Part shown: positions 19,696 through 29,134 of the stretch, piece by piece
Layout of the letters: every line of letters starts with the position of its first letter
Numbering within the stretch: the stretch's first letter is position 1
Assembly: GCA_024404195.1 (NCBI GenBank)
Contig: JAKSQJ010000001.1
Location: 62,001-126,000 of the forward strand
Reading direction: 5' to 3'
Origin: Clostridia bacterium
Lineage (GTDB): Bacteria > Bacillota > Clostridia > Oscillospirales > Acutalibacteraceae
Length of the DNA: 64,000 nucleotides
Made by a program: the position numbers and the translations under genes
Notes under the pieces: generated by a model
Told to the model about the DNA's origin: nothing
Database searches by the model: none
What the model saw: only the letters and a program-made list of their open reading frames with translations

Positions 19696-20357
19696 TGGTT
19701 TTTATTGCAATATTAAGCATTATAGCTGCATATTTGATAGGCAGTGTTAATTTTGCCGTAATCTATACAAATGCTTTTGTAAGAAAAGATGTCCGTAAAT
19801 ACGGAAGCGGCAATGCCGGAAGCACAAATGCCCTTCGTGTCGGCGGTAAAGCATCGGGAATACTGACCTTTGTTTGCGATTTTCTCAAAGGTGCGATATG
19901 TTCTTATTTCGGAATTAGAATATTTGAATATATTTTTGATAAATGCGGCGCTTCTTGGGCGATGCCGGCATACGGCGCATATCTTTGCGGAATTGCCTGT
20001 CTTATCGGTCATGTATATCCGATATTTTTCGGCTTTAAGGGCGGAAAAGGTGTCGCAACCGGTGTAGGTTTATTCTTGCCGATTTGTCCTCTTGCAACGC
20101 TTGTCGGTCTTGTCAGCTTTGCCGTTATAGTCCTATTAAGCGGAATTGTATCAATTTCGTCAATTATTGCCGCCGTTTTGGTTGTTGTTACCGCTCTTTG
20201 TTGCGGTAGATTAGACGGTAAGTTATGGATACAAATAATTCTTGCTCTTGTTGCATTATTTATAGTTGAAATTCGTCATAAGGATAATATAAAACGGCTT
20301 ATTAACGGCGAAGAAAAAAGGATTTTGAAACGAGGAAAAAAGAATGGCAAAAATTAG
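19695..20357 (+). CDS. plsY: Glycerol-3-phosphate acyltransferase PlsY
   Basis: Membrane enzyme that moves the acyl group from acyl phosphate to glycerol-3-phosphate, the first step of phospholipid synthesis. 220 aa with the three loops: GSGNAGSTNALR, GHVYPIFFGFKGGKGVAT and the C-terminal EIRHKDNI. It sits beside gpsA, which makes its substrate, and the two overlap by 14 bases. Confidence 0.96.
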   Translation: MVFIAILSIIAAYLIGSVNFAVIYTNAFVRKDVRKYGSGNAGSTNALRVGGKASGILTFVCDFLKGAICSYFGIRIFEYIFDKCGASWAMPAYGAYLCGIACLIGHVYPIFFGFKGGKGVATGVGLFLPICPLATLVGLVSFAVIVLLSGIVSISSIIAAVLVVVTALCCGRLDGKLWIQIILALVALFIVEIRHKDNIKRLINGEEKRILKRGKKNGKN

Positions 20358-21327
20358 TGTTTTAGGTGCCGGCGGATTTGGTATTGCCCTTGCGCTTAAT
20401 GCCTATAATTGCGGACACGAGGTAATGATTTGGTCATTTTCAAAGGAAGAAAAGGAACTTTTAGAAACTAAAAGAACAAATGAAAAATTGCTTAAAGATA
20501 TTTTTCTTCCCGAAGATATAAAAATTACTAACGATATGAACGAGGTTGAGGGCTCTCTTATAACTATTATTGCGGTGCCTTCATTTGCAGTAAGAAGTGT
20601 TGCAAAAGAACTTTCAAAATGCAAAAATCACGGAATTATTGTCAATGTTGCAAAGGGACTTGAAAAGGGAACCAACCTTAGATTTTCGCAGGTTATTTCA
20701 GAAGAAAATCCCAACGCAAATGTGGTTATTCTTTCAGGACCTTCTCACGCCGAAGAGGTTGCAAGAAAGATACCGACTGCGATTATTGCCGCTTCAAGCA
20801 GTTTAACGGCGGCATCTGTTGTTCAGGATGAGCTTTCAAGCGAATCGTTCAGAATTTATACAAGCGATGATTTAATAGGTGTTGAGCTTGGCGGAACACT
20901 TAAAAATGCCATTGCCATTTGTGCCGGTATTTGCGACGGACTGAACCTTGGCGATAACAGTAAGGCGGCGCTTATTACAAGAGGTCTTGCCGAAATGTCA
21001 AAGCTCGGTATAAGAATGGGTGCTAATGAGCGCACTTTTGCGGGACTTACCGGTATAGGCGACTTGGTCGTTACCTGCACTTCAAGGCATAGCCGTAACA
21101 ACCGCTTCGGTCATCTTGTCGGAACGGGGGTAGATATCAAAACCGCCCTTGAAGAAGTCGGAACGGTTGAGGGATATTATGCAACCGAGGTGGCTTATTC
21201 TCTTGCAAAGCAATACGGCGTGACCCTGCCGATTATTGAAACCGCTTACGGGATTTTATATGAAAATAAGCCCATTGATACGGTTGTAAAAGACCTGATG
21301 TTAAGACCTCTCGGCAAGGAAAACTGA
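20344..21327 (+). CDS. gpsA: Glycerol-3-phosphate dehydrogenase [NAD(P)+]
   Basis: Reduces dihydroxyacetone phosphate to glycerol-3-phosphate. 327 aa, N-terminal Rossmann motif GAGGFGIALA, then SGPSHAEEVA, catalytic Lys in GTLKNAIAICAGI, and TGIGDLVVTC. Start ATG has GAGG upstream inside plsY. Confidence 0.96.
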   Translation: MAKISVLGAGGFGIALALNAYNCGHEVMIWSFSKEEKELLETKRTNEKLLKDIFLPEDIKITNDMNEVEGSLITIIAVPSFAVRSVAKELSKCKNHGIIVNVAKGLEKGTNLRFSQVISEENPNANVVILSGPSHAEEVARKIPTAIIAASSSLTAASVVQDELSSESFRIYTSDDLIGVELGGTLKNAIAICAGICDGLNLGDNSKAALITRGLAEMSKLGIRMGANERTFAGLTGIGDLVVTCTSRHSRNNRFGHLVGTGVDIKTALEEVGTVEGYYATEVAYSLAKQYGVTLPIIETAYGILYENKPIDTVVKDLMLRPLGKEN

Positions 21328-21366
21328 TGTTTTGACGAAAAAATCATTAAAACATTAAAAAAACAC

Positions 21367-21395
21367 TTGCATTTTATATCGGTTTTTGGTATAAT
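21367..21395 (+). promoter_or_regulatory. rpmB promoter
   Basis: TTGCAT (21367-21372), 17 bases, TATAAT (21390-21395). Confidence 0.75.
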
Positions 21396-21449
21396 ACTGC
21401 TGTTGACTAAAAAATATGTTATTGTATATAACTTAAGGAGGTGCAGACC

Positions 21450-21638
21450 ATGGCTAAATGTGATATCTGCAACAAAGAAATTACTTTCGGAATTAAGGTT
21501 TCCCACTCTCACAGACGCTCAAACAGAACTTGGAAGCCAAACGTAAAAAAGGTTAAAGCTATCGTTAACGGCAGTCCCCGTCGTATAAACGTTTGCACCC
21601 GTTGTTTGCGTTCTGGTAAAGTTACAAGAGCAATTTAA
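21450..21638 (+). CDS. rpmB: 50S ribosomal protein L28
   Basis: 62 aa, starts MAKCDICNKEITFGIKVSHS and keeps the CxxC pair (CDIC) and the C-terminal CTRCLRSGKV. A near-perfect AAGGAGGT precedes ATG 21450, so the upstream GTG 21441 is not the start. Confidence 0.97.
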   Translation: MAKCDICNKEITFGIKVSHSHRRSNRTWKPNVKKVKAIVNGSPRRINVCTRCLRSGKVTRAI

Positions 21639-21656
21639 GAAAAGAAAATTTCGTAT

Positions 21657-21690
21657 TAAAATCTCGGGCAATCGTCTCGGGATTTTTTTA
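21657..21690 (+). terminator. Terminator after rpmB
   Basis: Stem ATCTCGGG / CTCGGGAT (with G-U pairs), then seven T. Confidence 0.7.
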
Positions 21691-21702
21691 TTAGGTGAAT
21701 TT

Positions 21703-22359
21703 ATGATAAAAGCAGTTTTGTTTGATTTAGACGGGACACTTGTCAATTCTATTATTGACCTTTCGGCTTGTGCAAATTATGCATTAAAAGAGTTTGGATT
21801 TTTGACCCACGAAACTGAAGAATATAAATATTTTGTCGGCAACGGAATACCGAAAATGATAGAAAGAGCGTTGCCAAGCGAGCATAGAAACAGCGAAACC
21901 ATAGAAAAAGTCAAGGATGTCTTTTTAAGGGAATATTCCGTTCATTATGCCGATAACACCGCTTCTTACGACGGCGTAAAACAGTTATTGTGTGAGTTAA
22001 AAGCAAAAGGTATGAAGATTGCCGTTGTTACAAATAAAGCGCAGGAAATGGCAAATAAGGTCGTTATAAACGCCTTTGGCGATATGTTTGATATCATTTT
22101 CGGAAAAAGAGACGGCATCCCCTCAAAACCTGACCCTACCGCCGCCCTTACCGTTATGAAAGAATTTGGTGTAAAGCCGAACGAATGTGTGTTTATCGGT
22201 GATTCGGGCGTTGATGTGATGACGGGGTATAACAGTGGCGCCGTTGCCGTCGGACACATTTGGGGTTACAGAGACGAAAAAGAGCTTCGCGATAATAAAG
22301 CGGAGTATGTTATTGAAAACCCGATGCAATTATTAGATATTATTAAGGAAAAATCATGA
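21703..22359 (+). CDS. HAD-family phosphatase, phosphoglycolate phosphatase-like
   Basis: 218 aa. Motif I FDLDGTLVNS near residue 7, motif II VVTNK, Lys at KPDP, and the final GDSGVD give a complete HAD subfamily IA active site. Most like Gph/PpaX, but substrate cannot be told from sequence. The stop overlaps the MFS gene by ATGA. Confidence 0.85.
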   Translation: MIKAVLFDLDGTLVNSIIDLSACANYALKEFGFLTHETEEYKYFVGNGIPKMIERALPSEHRNSETIEKVKDVFLREYSVHYADNTASYDGVKQLLCELKAKGMKIAVVTNKAQEMANKVVINAFGDMFDIIFGKRDGIPSKPDPTAALTVMKEFGVKPNECVFIGDSGVDVMTGYNSGAVAVGHIWGYRDEKELRDNKAEYVIENPMQLLDIIKEKS

Positions 22360-23531
22360 GCTTATCCTATAAAAGAACAAAAATCGCCTGCTACGGCGGT
22401 TATACCGTTCAGGCGATTATAAATAATTTTTTGCCTATTCTTTTTATCGTGTTTTACAAAGAATACGGTTTTTCCTATGAAAAACTCGGAAGAATTATTT
22501 TTATAAACTTTTTTGTTCAGATTTTTGCCGATATTTCTTCTGTTTTCATTGTAAAAAAGTTGGGCTTTAAGAAAACGGCGATTTTGTGTCATGCTCTTGC
22601 AACTCTTGGGTTATGCTCGTTTAGTTTTATGCCGTTTATTATCGGGAACAATTATATTTCCATTATTATTCCCGTTATAATTTATGCTTTCGGAAGCGGA
22701 ATTATTGAGGTGGTTATAAGCCCTATTATGGAGTATCTGCCAACCGAAAATAAGGCAGGGAATATGGCTGTTCTTCATTCCTTTTACTGCTGGGGACAGG
22801 CGTTTACGATAGTTATAACAACCCTGCTTGTTTTTGCTTTCGGTTACGGAAAATGGCAATTTATTCCTATGGTTTGGGCGGTAATCCCGTTTCTTAATAT
22901 GATAAATTTCGCCACCGTTCCCGTTGTAACACCGAAAGAGGAAGATAAAAAGGCAACCGAAAAGGTAAATTACAAAAAATTTATTTATCTGATTATTATT
23001 ATGGTATGCTCGGGCGCTTGTGAAATTGCCATGAGCCAGTGGGCATCGTTTTTCGCTCAAGAGGGATTAGGTGTTTCAAAATTTGTCGGCGACCTTTTAG
23101 GACCTTGCTGTTTTGCTTTATTTATGGGAACAGGAAGAATACTTTATGCCGTATTCTCAGAAAAGATAAAGTATCTTCGTGTTGTCGGGATACTGAGTAT
23201 TGCGTGTGCGTTGTGTTATCTTGTGTCAGGGCTTTCAACAAACCCGATTATAGCGCTTTTAGGGTGCGGATTTTGCGGATTTACGGTCAGTATGTTTTGG
23301 CCCGGCACACTTTCTTTTGCGGTAAAAACATTTCCGAACGGCGGAACGCTTATGTTCAGTATGTTCGCTCTTGCAGGTGACATCGGTTGTTCAAGCGGAC
23401 CTTGGATACTCGGTATTGTGGCAAATAATTTTGACTTAAAAACGGGTATTTGGGTTTGTTCGGTGTTTTCAATAATAATGTTTGCCGTTGCAGTTTTGTT
23501 TTCAAAAGAAAATGTTGAAAAATCAAACTGA
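22356..23531 (+). CDS. MFS transporter
   Basis: 391 aa, about twelve hydrophobic segments with a basic/acidic central loop (EEDKKATEK near residue 195), as in Major Facilitator permeases, most similar in feel to fucose/sugar permeases. Substrate not known. ATGA overlap with the phosphatase suggests shared expression. Confidence 0.8.
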   Translation: MSLSYKRTKIACYGGYTVQAIINNFLPILFIVFYKEYGFSYEKLGRIIFINFFVQIFADISSVFIVKKLGFKKTAILCHALATLGLCSFSFMPFIIGNNYISIIIPVIIYAFGSGIIEVVISPIMEYLPTENKAGNMAVLHSFYCWGQAFTIVITTLLVFAFGYGKWQFIPMVWAVIPFLNMINFATVPVVTPKEEDKKATEKVNYKKFIYLIIIMVCSGACEIAMSQWASFFAQEGLGVSKFVGDLLGPCCFALFMGTGRILYAVFSEKIKYLRVVGILSIACALCYLVSGLSTNPIIALLGCGFCGFTVSMFWPGTLSFAVKTFPNGGTLMFSMFALAGDIGCSSGPWILGIVANNFDLKTGIWVCSVFSIIMFAVAVLFSKENVEKSN

Positions 23532-23570
23532 TTATATTAAAATAAAGGTAATGACTTTTGAGGTGAGATT

Positions 23571-24050
23571 ATGAAACGAACTGATTATCTATCTTGGGAT
23601 GAATATTTTATGGGTGTTGCGGTATTATCCTCAATGCGAAGCAAAGACCCATCAACGCAGGTCGGCGCTTGTATTGTTGACAGGGATAAAAAGATTATTT
23701 CAATGGGGTATAACGGAATGCCTCGCTGTTGCGATGACGATGTTTTTCCTTGGGATAGGGAAGGCGACCCGCTCAACAGTAAATATATCTATGTTTGCCA
23801 TGCGGAGCTTAATGCTATACTTAATTGTCATGGCGGCTCGGTTAAGGATGCAATTTGTTATACAACTTTGTTTCCATGTAACGAATGTGCAAAGGCGATA
23901 ATTCAGTCGGGCATAACCGAAATTGTTTATTTAAGCGATAAATATGCCGATACGCCGTCAACCATCGCTTCAAAGAAAATGTTTGACAGTGCCGGGGTTA
24001 AATACAGAGAATTTATTCCGACAAACAAAGAAATTAAATTTAATCTATAA
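23571..24050 (+). CDS. dCMP deaminase (ComEB-like)
   Basis: Zinc deaminase that makes dUMP from dCMP for thymidylate synthesis. 159 aa. Zinc and proton-shuttle motif HAELNAIL near residue 77 and the second ligand pair PCNECAKAI near 103; SKDPSTQVGA early on fits dCMP deaminase rather than tRNA deaminase. Ribosome site GAGGTGAG. Confidence 0.92.
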   Translation: MKRTDYLSWDEYFMGVAVLSSMRSKDPSTQVGACIVDRDKKIISMGYNGMPRCCDDDVFPWDREGDPLNSKYIYVCHAELNAILNCHGGSVKDAICYTTLFPCNECAKAIIQSGITEIVYLSDKYADTPSTIASKKMFDSAGVKYREFIPTNKEIKFNL

Positions 24051-24084
24051 AAAAAGAAGGACTGCATTGGCAGTCCTTTCTTTA
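24051..24084. terminator. Bidirectional terminator
   Basis: Stem AGGACTGC / GCAGTCCT, extended by A-run and TTTCTTT, between two convergent genes. Confidence 0.85.
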
Positions 24085-24087
24085 TGT

Positions 24088-25227
24088 TTATATATCATCA
24101 ATATCTTCTTCAATAATTTGGTTTTTCTTTCTGACAATCAGCAGCGAAATAAGAACGACGATGGCGATTATTTCAACACCGGTAAGAAATAAAATCAATT
24201 TTCCGACATACGACATAGAGTTAAATCGTCCGATAATACTTGTTGAATTGCTCGTTTCTTCTTTAGGAGTGACTGAAACCAAAGCAAATTCAGGGTCTCT
24301 CTGTAAAACATTGGTTTTTGTGTCGTATCTGTAATATCCCCGTTCGCCGCCGTAATAGCATAAGAAAATCTTAAAATCGGCTAAAATTGTTTTTGTGCTT
24401 TCGTAGCAGTCAACAGTTGTATCCGTTGATGAAAGAAGATATTTTCCACTCTTCCAATTACCTTCCGGAGCGGTGTTTTCGCTGACAGAGGATTCAATTA
24501 TATATATATCATTATTGAAGGTTATATAATTCAATGGCAATAATTGGTCGTCCTTTAAATAAAACCATTTTGTATGAGATTTTGTATCGTCCTGAAGATA
24601 AAAAAGAACATACTCGTTAAATTTATCGGTAACGGTATTTATTTTTTCGCCCTTATAAGAGGTTATGGACCTTTTGAAATTGGAAATAAGAGGTATTTGT
24701 TTTAAGTCGTTTATTATATTGTATTTTGTTTCGTTATCCGAAACAGTAAGATTTGTATTTGCAGGAACTGCTTCCTTCTTTTCGGTTTCTTTAATCGGTG
24801 CGCCGGTGATTCTAAGCGATGCGCCTTGAGCAACCTTTCCCTTGGTTCCGTTAACCTTTAATCCCTCAAGAGAAAACGAAACAAGAGCATTTCCCGGTGA
24901 GATTGCCTTGAAGGTTAACTGATATATTTGTTGTTTGCTGTTGTTGGTTATATTTTCGCTTATTTTAACTTCGTCACCGTCAACCGAGGTTCCGCCGCTT
25001 ACATATTCAAATAGCTTACTGTCAAAGGATAAAGCACCGTTAATGCTTTTTAAACTGTCGGTTGAATTATATTTAACGGTAACGGTTACATTTTCGCCGG
25101 TTTTAACCGCTCTCGTTGAAAGCATAAGAACACCGCTGTCCTCGGCAAAGCAGGTAATGGTAAAGGTTGAAAGAATAATGATAACACAAATAAAAGTTGC
25201 GAAAATTTTTGTAAAAATGTTTTTCAT
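24088..25227 (-). CDS. Secreted, membrane-anchored cohesin-domain protein
   Basis: 379 aa. Signal peptide (residues 1-28, ending CFAED), a beta-rich domain about 33-140 (SGVLMLSTRAVKTGENVTVT, SINGALSFDSKLFEY, LTFKAISPGNALVSF) that looks like a cohesin/bacterial Ig-like fold, an uncharacterised middle part, and a C-terminal membrane helix (344-366) before a charged tail. Cohesins bind dockerins in cellulosomes, but single cohesin-like domains also occur in unrelated surface proteins. No dockerin is seen in the window. Its upstream neighbour is a lipoprotein 29 bases away, probably co-transcribed. Confidence 0.7.
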   Translation of the reverse strand: MKNIFTKIFATFICVIIILSTFTITCFAEDSGVLMLSTRAVKTGENVTVTVKYNSTDSLKSINGALSFDSKLFEYVSGGTSVDGDEVKISENITNNSKQQIYQLTFKAISPGNALVSFSLEGLKVNGTKGKVAQGASLRITGAPIKETEKKEAVPANTNLTVSDNETKYNIINDLKQIPLISNFKRSITSYKGEKINTVTDKFNEYVLFYLQDDTKSHTKWFYLKDDQLLPLNYITFNNDIYIIESSVSENTAPEGNWKSGKYLLSSTDTTVDCYESTKTILADFKIFLCYYGGERGYYRYDTKTNVLQRDPEFALVSVTPKEETSNSTSIIGRFNSMSYVGKLILFLTGVEIIAIVVLISLLIVRKKNQIIEEDIDDI

Positions 25228-25256
25228 CGTTAAAAGTCCCCTAAATTTTCTTGGAA

Positions 25257-25985
25257 TTAGTAGAATGCGTAAGATATTGCAGTTATTGAATCTTCGTTCG
25301 GTTTAGCATAAATGGTTATACGGCTTCTTAAATCCTTCTTTGAGAAGAAATAATCAATGGAATAAATATCCTTTGATTCCTTGTGAAAATGCGAAGGAAA
25401 TCCTAAAATTGTTATCGCTTCGGAAAGGGAAGAACAGTTTGAAATTCCGTTGACCGAAAAATTGCCGACATCCTTGCTTCCGAAAATATTGCCGAGAGAA
25501 CTGTCATACTTTATAAGCGAACATTCCGAAAGAGGTTTTGACCTGCTGTCGTGATTATAAAATGTTACATCAATTAAGTGACCTTCTGCATTCTTAAAAC
25601 GAATTACGCATTTTTCATTTGCAAGGATTCTTGAATTTTCGTTGATATCATTGTTTATTTGAGAAAATCCCTTTTGTATAAAGGTTTTGTAATCTGACGG
25701 TGCAGTTAATTCAACCCCGTCATAAAGCGTTTTAACCTCAAATTTTTTTCCCAAATAAATTTCCGAGTAATTTTCAACATTATAGTAACTGATATCTAAG
25801 AAGGTCGGCATAACCTTGTCATCAGAGGGAATTTCGGGTGGAACAATATTTTCGTATCGTTTTTCCGGCTTTTCCGAAGTGTTTTTTTCAGCGGGGTTAG
25901 ATTTGTCAACTTTACTGCAACCAACAAAAGCCAACAGACAACCGCATAATAAAACGATGATTGAATTTTTAATGATTTTTTTCAT
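25257..25985 (-). CDS. Lipoprotein of unknown function
   Basis: 242 aa. Signal peptide with lipobox FVGC (Cys23), a Ser/Pro/Lys-rich linker to about residue 55, then a mixed alpha/beta domain I do not recognise. Good ribosome site GGAAGGTG. It lies between ribF and the cohesin-like gene, all on the same strand; a shared surface role with the cohesin-like protein is a guess. Confidence 0.7.
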   Translation of the reverse strand: MKKIIKNSIIVLLCGCLLAFVGCSKVDKSNPAEKNTSEKPEKRYENIVPPEIPSDDKVMPTFLDISYYNVENYSEIYLGKKFEVKTLYDGVELTAPSDYKTFIQKGFSQINNDINENSRILANEKCVIRFKNAEGHLIDVTFYNHDSRSKPLSECSLIKYDSSLGNIFGSKDVGNFSVNGISNCSSLSEAITILGFPSHFHKESKDIYSIDYFFSKKDLRSRITIYAKPNEDSITAISYAFY

Positions 25986-26036
25986 TATGACACCTTCCTA
26001 TAATAATTTATTTAAATTTTCAATAGTTTTTCGTCC

Positions 26037-26891
26037 TTAAATACAAAGAAGCTCTTTTGCAGTAATAATGTCTTTTTTAATAGCAGATACCAATTCTTCG
26101 GCACTGTCAAATTTTCTTTCGGGTCTTATGAATTTTATTGGCTTTAGAGTTACTTCTTTACCGTAAATATCTCCGCAAAAATCAAAAATATACGATTCTA
26201 TGGTAACATCCTTTGTTTCAAAAGTAGGTCTTAAACCTATGTTTGAAATACAGTTATAGGTTTTGCCGTCAATAATCATTTTAGCAGCATAAACTCCGAA
26301 TTTCGGTTTAACCATTTCGGCAGGATATAGTTGATTAACGGTCGGAAATCCGAGTTCTCTTCCTCGCTTATCACCGTGCAAAACGGCAGAAGTAACGGAA
26401 AAACCGCCGAAAATAAGCTCATTTGCTTTATCGGTTTGCCCGTTTGCAATAAGGTTTCTAATATATGTTGAGCTCAAAGGAACACCGTCAACGGTTACGG
26501 GAGATTTAACGGATAACTCAATGTTTTTTGATTTGCAAAAATCAGATAAAATCCCCGTATCACCCGAAGCATCTTTCCCAAAACGGAAATTATATCCGCA
26601 GGAAATAATTTCAGGGCAGTATTCATCGTAAATATAATCCAAAAACTCCTTTGGAGTTTTTTCCTTAAACTTTAAAAAGTCAAGAAATATAACATTTTTT
26701 GCACCTAAATCAAGAAAACCTTTTTTTCGGGTGCTGTTTTGCATAATAAGTTCTTTTTTGCCCGAAAAATATGATTTTGGGGGAAAATCAAATGTTATAA
26801 CGGTAAGTTCCTCATCAAAAGGACATTCAAGAACGGCACGGTGGCCTAAATGGAGCCCGTCAAAAGTTCCGAGTGCGACTGCTTTTTTCGT
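26037..26891 (-). CDS. ribF: Riboflavin kinase / FAD synthetase, with ACG at the start position
   Basis: Makes FMN and then FAD. Read from ACG at 26889-26891 the frame is 284 aa and complete: adenylyltransferase motif LGTFDGLHLGH at residues 7-17, CGYNFRFG, STYIR, and the kinase signature GRELGFPTVN. GGAGGG lies six bases before the ACG, exactly where an ATG belongs, and no ATG, GTG or TTG occurs in frame between the truB stop and codon 50. Starting at the next ATG (26744) would remove the nucleotide-binding motif. Either ACG initiation or a single-base error or mutation. Confidence 0.88.
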   Translation of the reverse strand, partial: TKKAVALGTFDGLHLGHRAVLECPFDEELTVITFDFPPKSYFSGKKELIMQNSTRKKGFLDLGAKNVIFLDFLKFKEKTPKEFLDYIYDEYCPEIISCGYNFRFGKDASGDTGILSDFCKSKNIELSVKSPVTVDGVPLSSTYIRNLIANGQTDKANELIFGGFSVTSAVLHGDKRGRELGFPTVNQLYPAEMVKPKFGVYAAKMIIDGKTYNCISNIGLRPTFETKDVTIESYIFDFCGDIYGKEVTLKPIKFIRPERKFDSAEELVSAIKKDIITAKELLCI

Positions 26892-26910
26892 GAATATCCC
26901 TCCAATAAAT

Positions 26911-27798
26911 TTATATTTTATTTATGTTGCATTTAATACAAATTTGTCTGTTTTCGTTATCGGCGAAGCCAAGACCTAAAAAAGTTTTGTCAAAGTAAAC
27001 CTTTAACAGTTGTCCGTCGGCAAAATCACATTTGTTAAGCCGTTCGTAAGATAGCTGTCCGCCGTTTGAAAAACGAATTGCCTGTTTTTGAGATACATAA
27101 ACAGTATCAAGGTGGGGAAGAGCAGTATCCTCTTTTTTTATAAAGCTTTCAATGTTTTCTTCGGTAAGGTCGCAAAGCTTAATGGTATCTTTTATATCAA
27201 ACCCAGAAGCGAAAGTTCGGCAAAGTGAAGTAAGTGTCGCTCCGCAACCTAAATCTTCTCCGATATCGCCGACAAGTGAGCGGATATATGTTCCCTTTGA
27301 AACGGTAGCGGTAAAAGAAAACTCATTTTTGCCATCTAATTCGGAAGTTAGGGCAATATCAAATATTTCAACCTCTCTTGCGGGAATTTCGGCGGTTTCG
27401 CCCCTTCTCGCCAATTCATACATACGAACGCCGTTTTGCTTTATGGCGCTGTATATCGGAGGGGTTTGAAGAATTTTCCCCTTGAATTCATTAAGGGTAT
27501 TAAGCAAATCTTTATTTGAAATATTGACATCTTTGCGACTTGTTATTTCTCCCGTAATATCAAGAGTGTCGGTCGTAATACCTAATTTAACGGTCGCCGT
27601 GTAGGTTTTTTCGCCGTCTAAAAGATGCGAGGATAAAGCGGTGGCTTTGCCTAAAAATATAGGTAATACACCGGTAGCCATAGGGTCAAGAGTGCCTGTA
27701 TGACCGACCCTTTTTTCGTGCGCTAATCTTTTGATTTTTGAAACAGCGCCGAAAGAGGTTATTCCCTCGGGTTTATTTAGAAGAAGAAATCCCTGCAT
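26911..27798 (-). CDS. truB: tRNA pseudouridine(55) synthase TruB
   Basis: Modifies U55 in the tRNA T-loop. 295 aa. GFLLLNKPEG start, catalytic Asp in HTGTLDPMATG, GTYIRSLVGDIG, and a C-terminal PUA-like part. ATG 27798 has GGAGG six bases upstream; it lies inside the end of the nrnA-like gene (overlap 26 bases). Confidence 0.95.
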   Translation of the reverse strand: MQGFLLLNKPEGITSFGAVSKIKRLAHEKRVGHTGTLDPMATGVLPIFLGKATALSSHLLDGEKTYTATVKLGITTDTLDITGEITSRKDVNISNKDLLNTLNEFKGKILQTPPIYSAIKQNGVRMYELARRGETAEIPAREVEIFDIALTSELDGKNEFSFTATVSKGTYIRSLVGDIGEDLGCGATLTSLCRTFASGFDIKDTIKLCDLTEENIESFIKKEDTALPHLDTVYVSQKQAIRFSNGGQLSYERLNKCDFADGQLLKVYFDKTFLGLGFADNENRQICIKCNINKI

Positions 27799-28777
27799 CA
27801 ATTTCCTCCATTTTTTTCTTCACAACGGCAATTATGCGGGCTTTAACCTCGTCAAGAGTTCCCTTAACGGTAGCACCCGCAGCGGCAGTATGACCGCCTC
27901 CGCCTAATTCTTTGCAGATTTCGGAAGCATCAAGCGGGGGATAAGTGCGAAGAGAAACCTTAAATGTATCACTATCGGTTTGTTTGATGGAAATTCCGCA
28001 AATAACGCCCTCAACACTTCTTGAAATAACCGCAATGCTTTCAAGTTCCGAGCCGCTGCAACCGGTTTTTATCTGCATATCCTCGGTAACCGAAAGCAAA
28101 ATACAACGGTTGTCAAAGTGGTATTCGGCGGTATCAAGCACCATTCTTTCAAGTTCCAAAAGCCGACGGGATTTTGTATCAAACATTATTTTGTTGATTT
28201 CAGCAGGCATAATATCAAACTCAAAAAGTTTTGAGGCGATAATATGAGTTTTTGCCGTAACATTTGAATATTTAAAGCATCCCGTATCGGTTGCAATACC
28301 GGTATACATAGCGTTAGCGGCATTTGTATTGATATTAACATCCATTTCTTCAAGAAGCTCATAGATAATTTCGCAGGTTGCCGAAGCTTTTGCATCAAGA
28401 TATAAATTTTTTGCGAATTTTTGGTTGGAAATATGATGGTCAATGCATAGGTCAACTATGTCGCCGAATTGTTCTTCCAAATCACCTAAAAGGGATTTAG
28501 AAGCAACATCAACGGCAACAACAGTAGCATTTTCCATAGGGACATCATCGGTTTCGTGAACAAAATAACCGTATTTACCGGGAATAACATCGGCGCAAAT
28601 TACGGCGGCGATTTTTCCGATTTCCTTTAAGCCGTAAAACAAAGCGTAACCTGCCCCTAAAGTATCACCGTCGGGAGAACAATGGGTAAGTATAATATAG
28701 TTATCGTGCTTTTTAAGAAATTTTGCGGTTTCACGAAGTTTTAATTCTTTACAAGAATTCATAATTTCATTTTCCAT
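27773..28777 (-). CDS. nrnA: DHH/DHHA1 phosphoesterase, NrnA-like
   Basis: 334 aa. DHH motifs CSPDGDTLGA, VAVDVAS and IDHHISN (residues about 30-120) and DHHA1 motif GGGGHTAAAG near the end. NrnA degrades short RNAs and pAp; in Firmicutes this gene commonly follows rbfA, as here (3 bases). Some members act on cyclic dinucleotides, so exact substrate is inferred. Confidence 0.88.
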   Translation of the reverse strand: MENEIMNSCKELKLRETAKFLKKHDNYIILTHCSPDGDTLGAGYALFYGLKEIGKIAAVICADVIPGKYGYFVHETDDVPMENATVVAVDVASKSLLGDLEEQFGDIVDLCIDHHISNQKFAKNLYLDAKASATCEIIYELLEEMDVNINTNAANAMYTGIATDTGCFKYSNVTAKTHIIASKLFEFDIMPAEINKIMFDTKSRRLLELERMVLDTAEYHFDNRCILLSVTEDMQIKTGCSGSELESIAVISRSVEGVICGISIKQTDSDTFKVSLRTYPPLDASEICKELGGGGHTAAAGATVKGTLDEVKARIIAVVKKKMEEIDAGISSSK

Positions 28778-28780
28778 AAT

Positions 28781-29134
28781 TTAATCCTTATGTGTATCAA
28801 AAGAGTTAATGATTTTTGATATTTTAGCACTTGTTTCAATGGAATTATCGGCGACAAAGCGAAGCTCGGGGACCTTACGGAGTTTAAGCCGTGCGCCTAA
28901 TTCTCTTCTTAAATAACCTGATGCGCTTTTGTTAAGGGCTTTAACCGACTCTGCGGTTTTTTCGCTGCCCTCAATAGCGCTGACATAAACGGTGGCATAG
29001 GACATATCGCCCGAAACATCAAGCTTTACAATACTAAGCAACTTGCTTATTCTTTCGTCCTTTATTTCACGGAAAAGTTCAGATAAGCAAAGGCGAATAT
29101 CCGATGACACACGGTTGATTTTATATCCTGCCAT
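28781..29134 (-). CDS. rbfA: Ribosome-binding factor A
   Basis: 30S maturation factor, 117 aa, KH-like fold: INRVSSDIRLCLSELFREIKD at the start and LRRELGARLKLRKVPELRF near residue 90 are typical. Its ATG overlaps the infB stop by one base (TAATG). Confidence 0.94.
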   Translation of the reverse strand: MAGYKINRVSSDIRLCLSELFREIKDERISKLLSIVKLDVSGDMSYATVYVSAIEGSEKTAESVKALNKSASGYLRRELGARLKLRKVPELRFVADNSIETSAKISKIINSFDTHKD

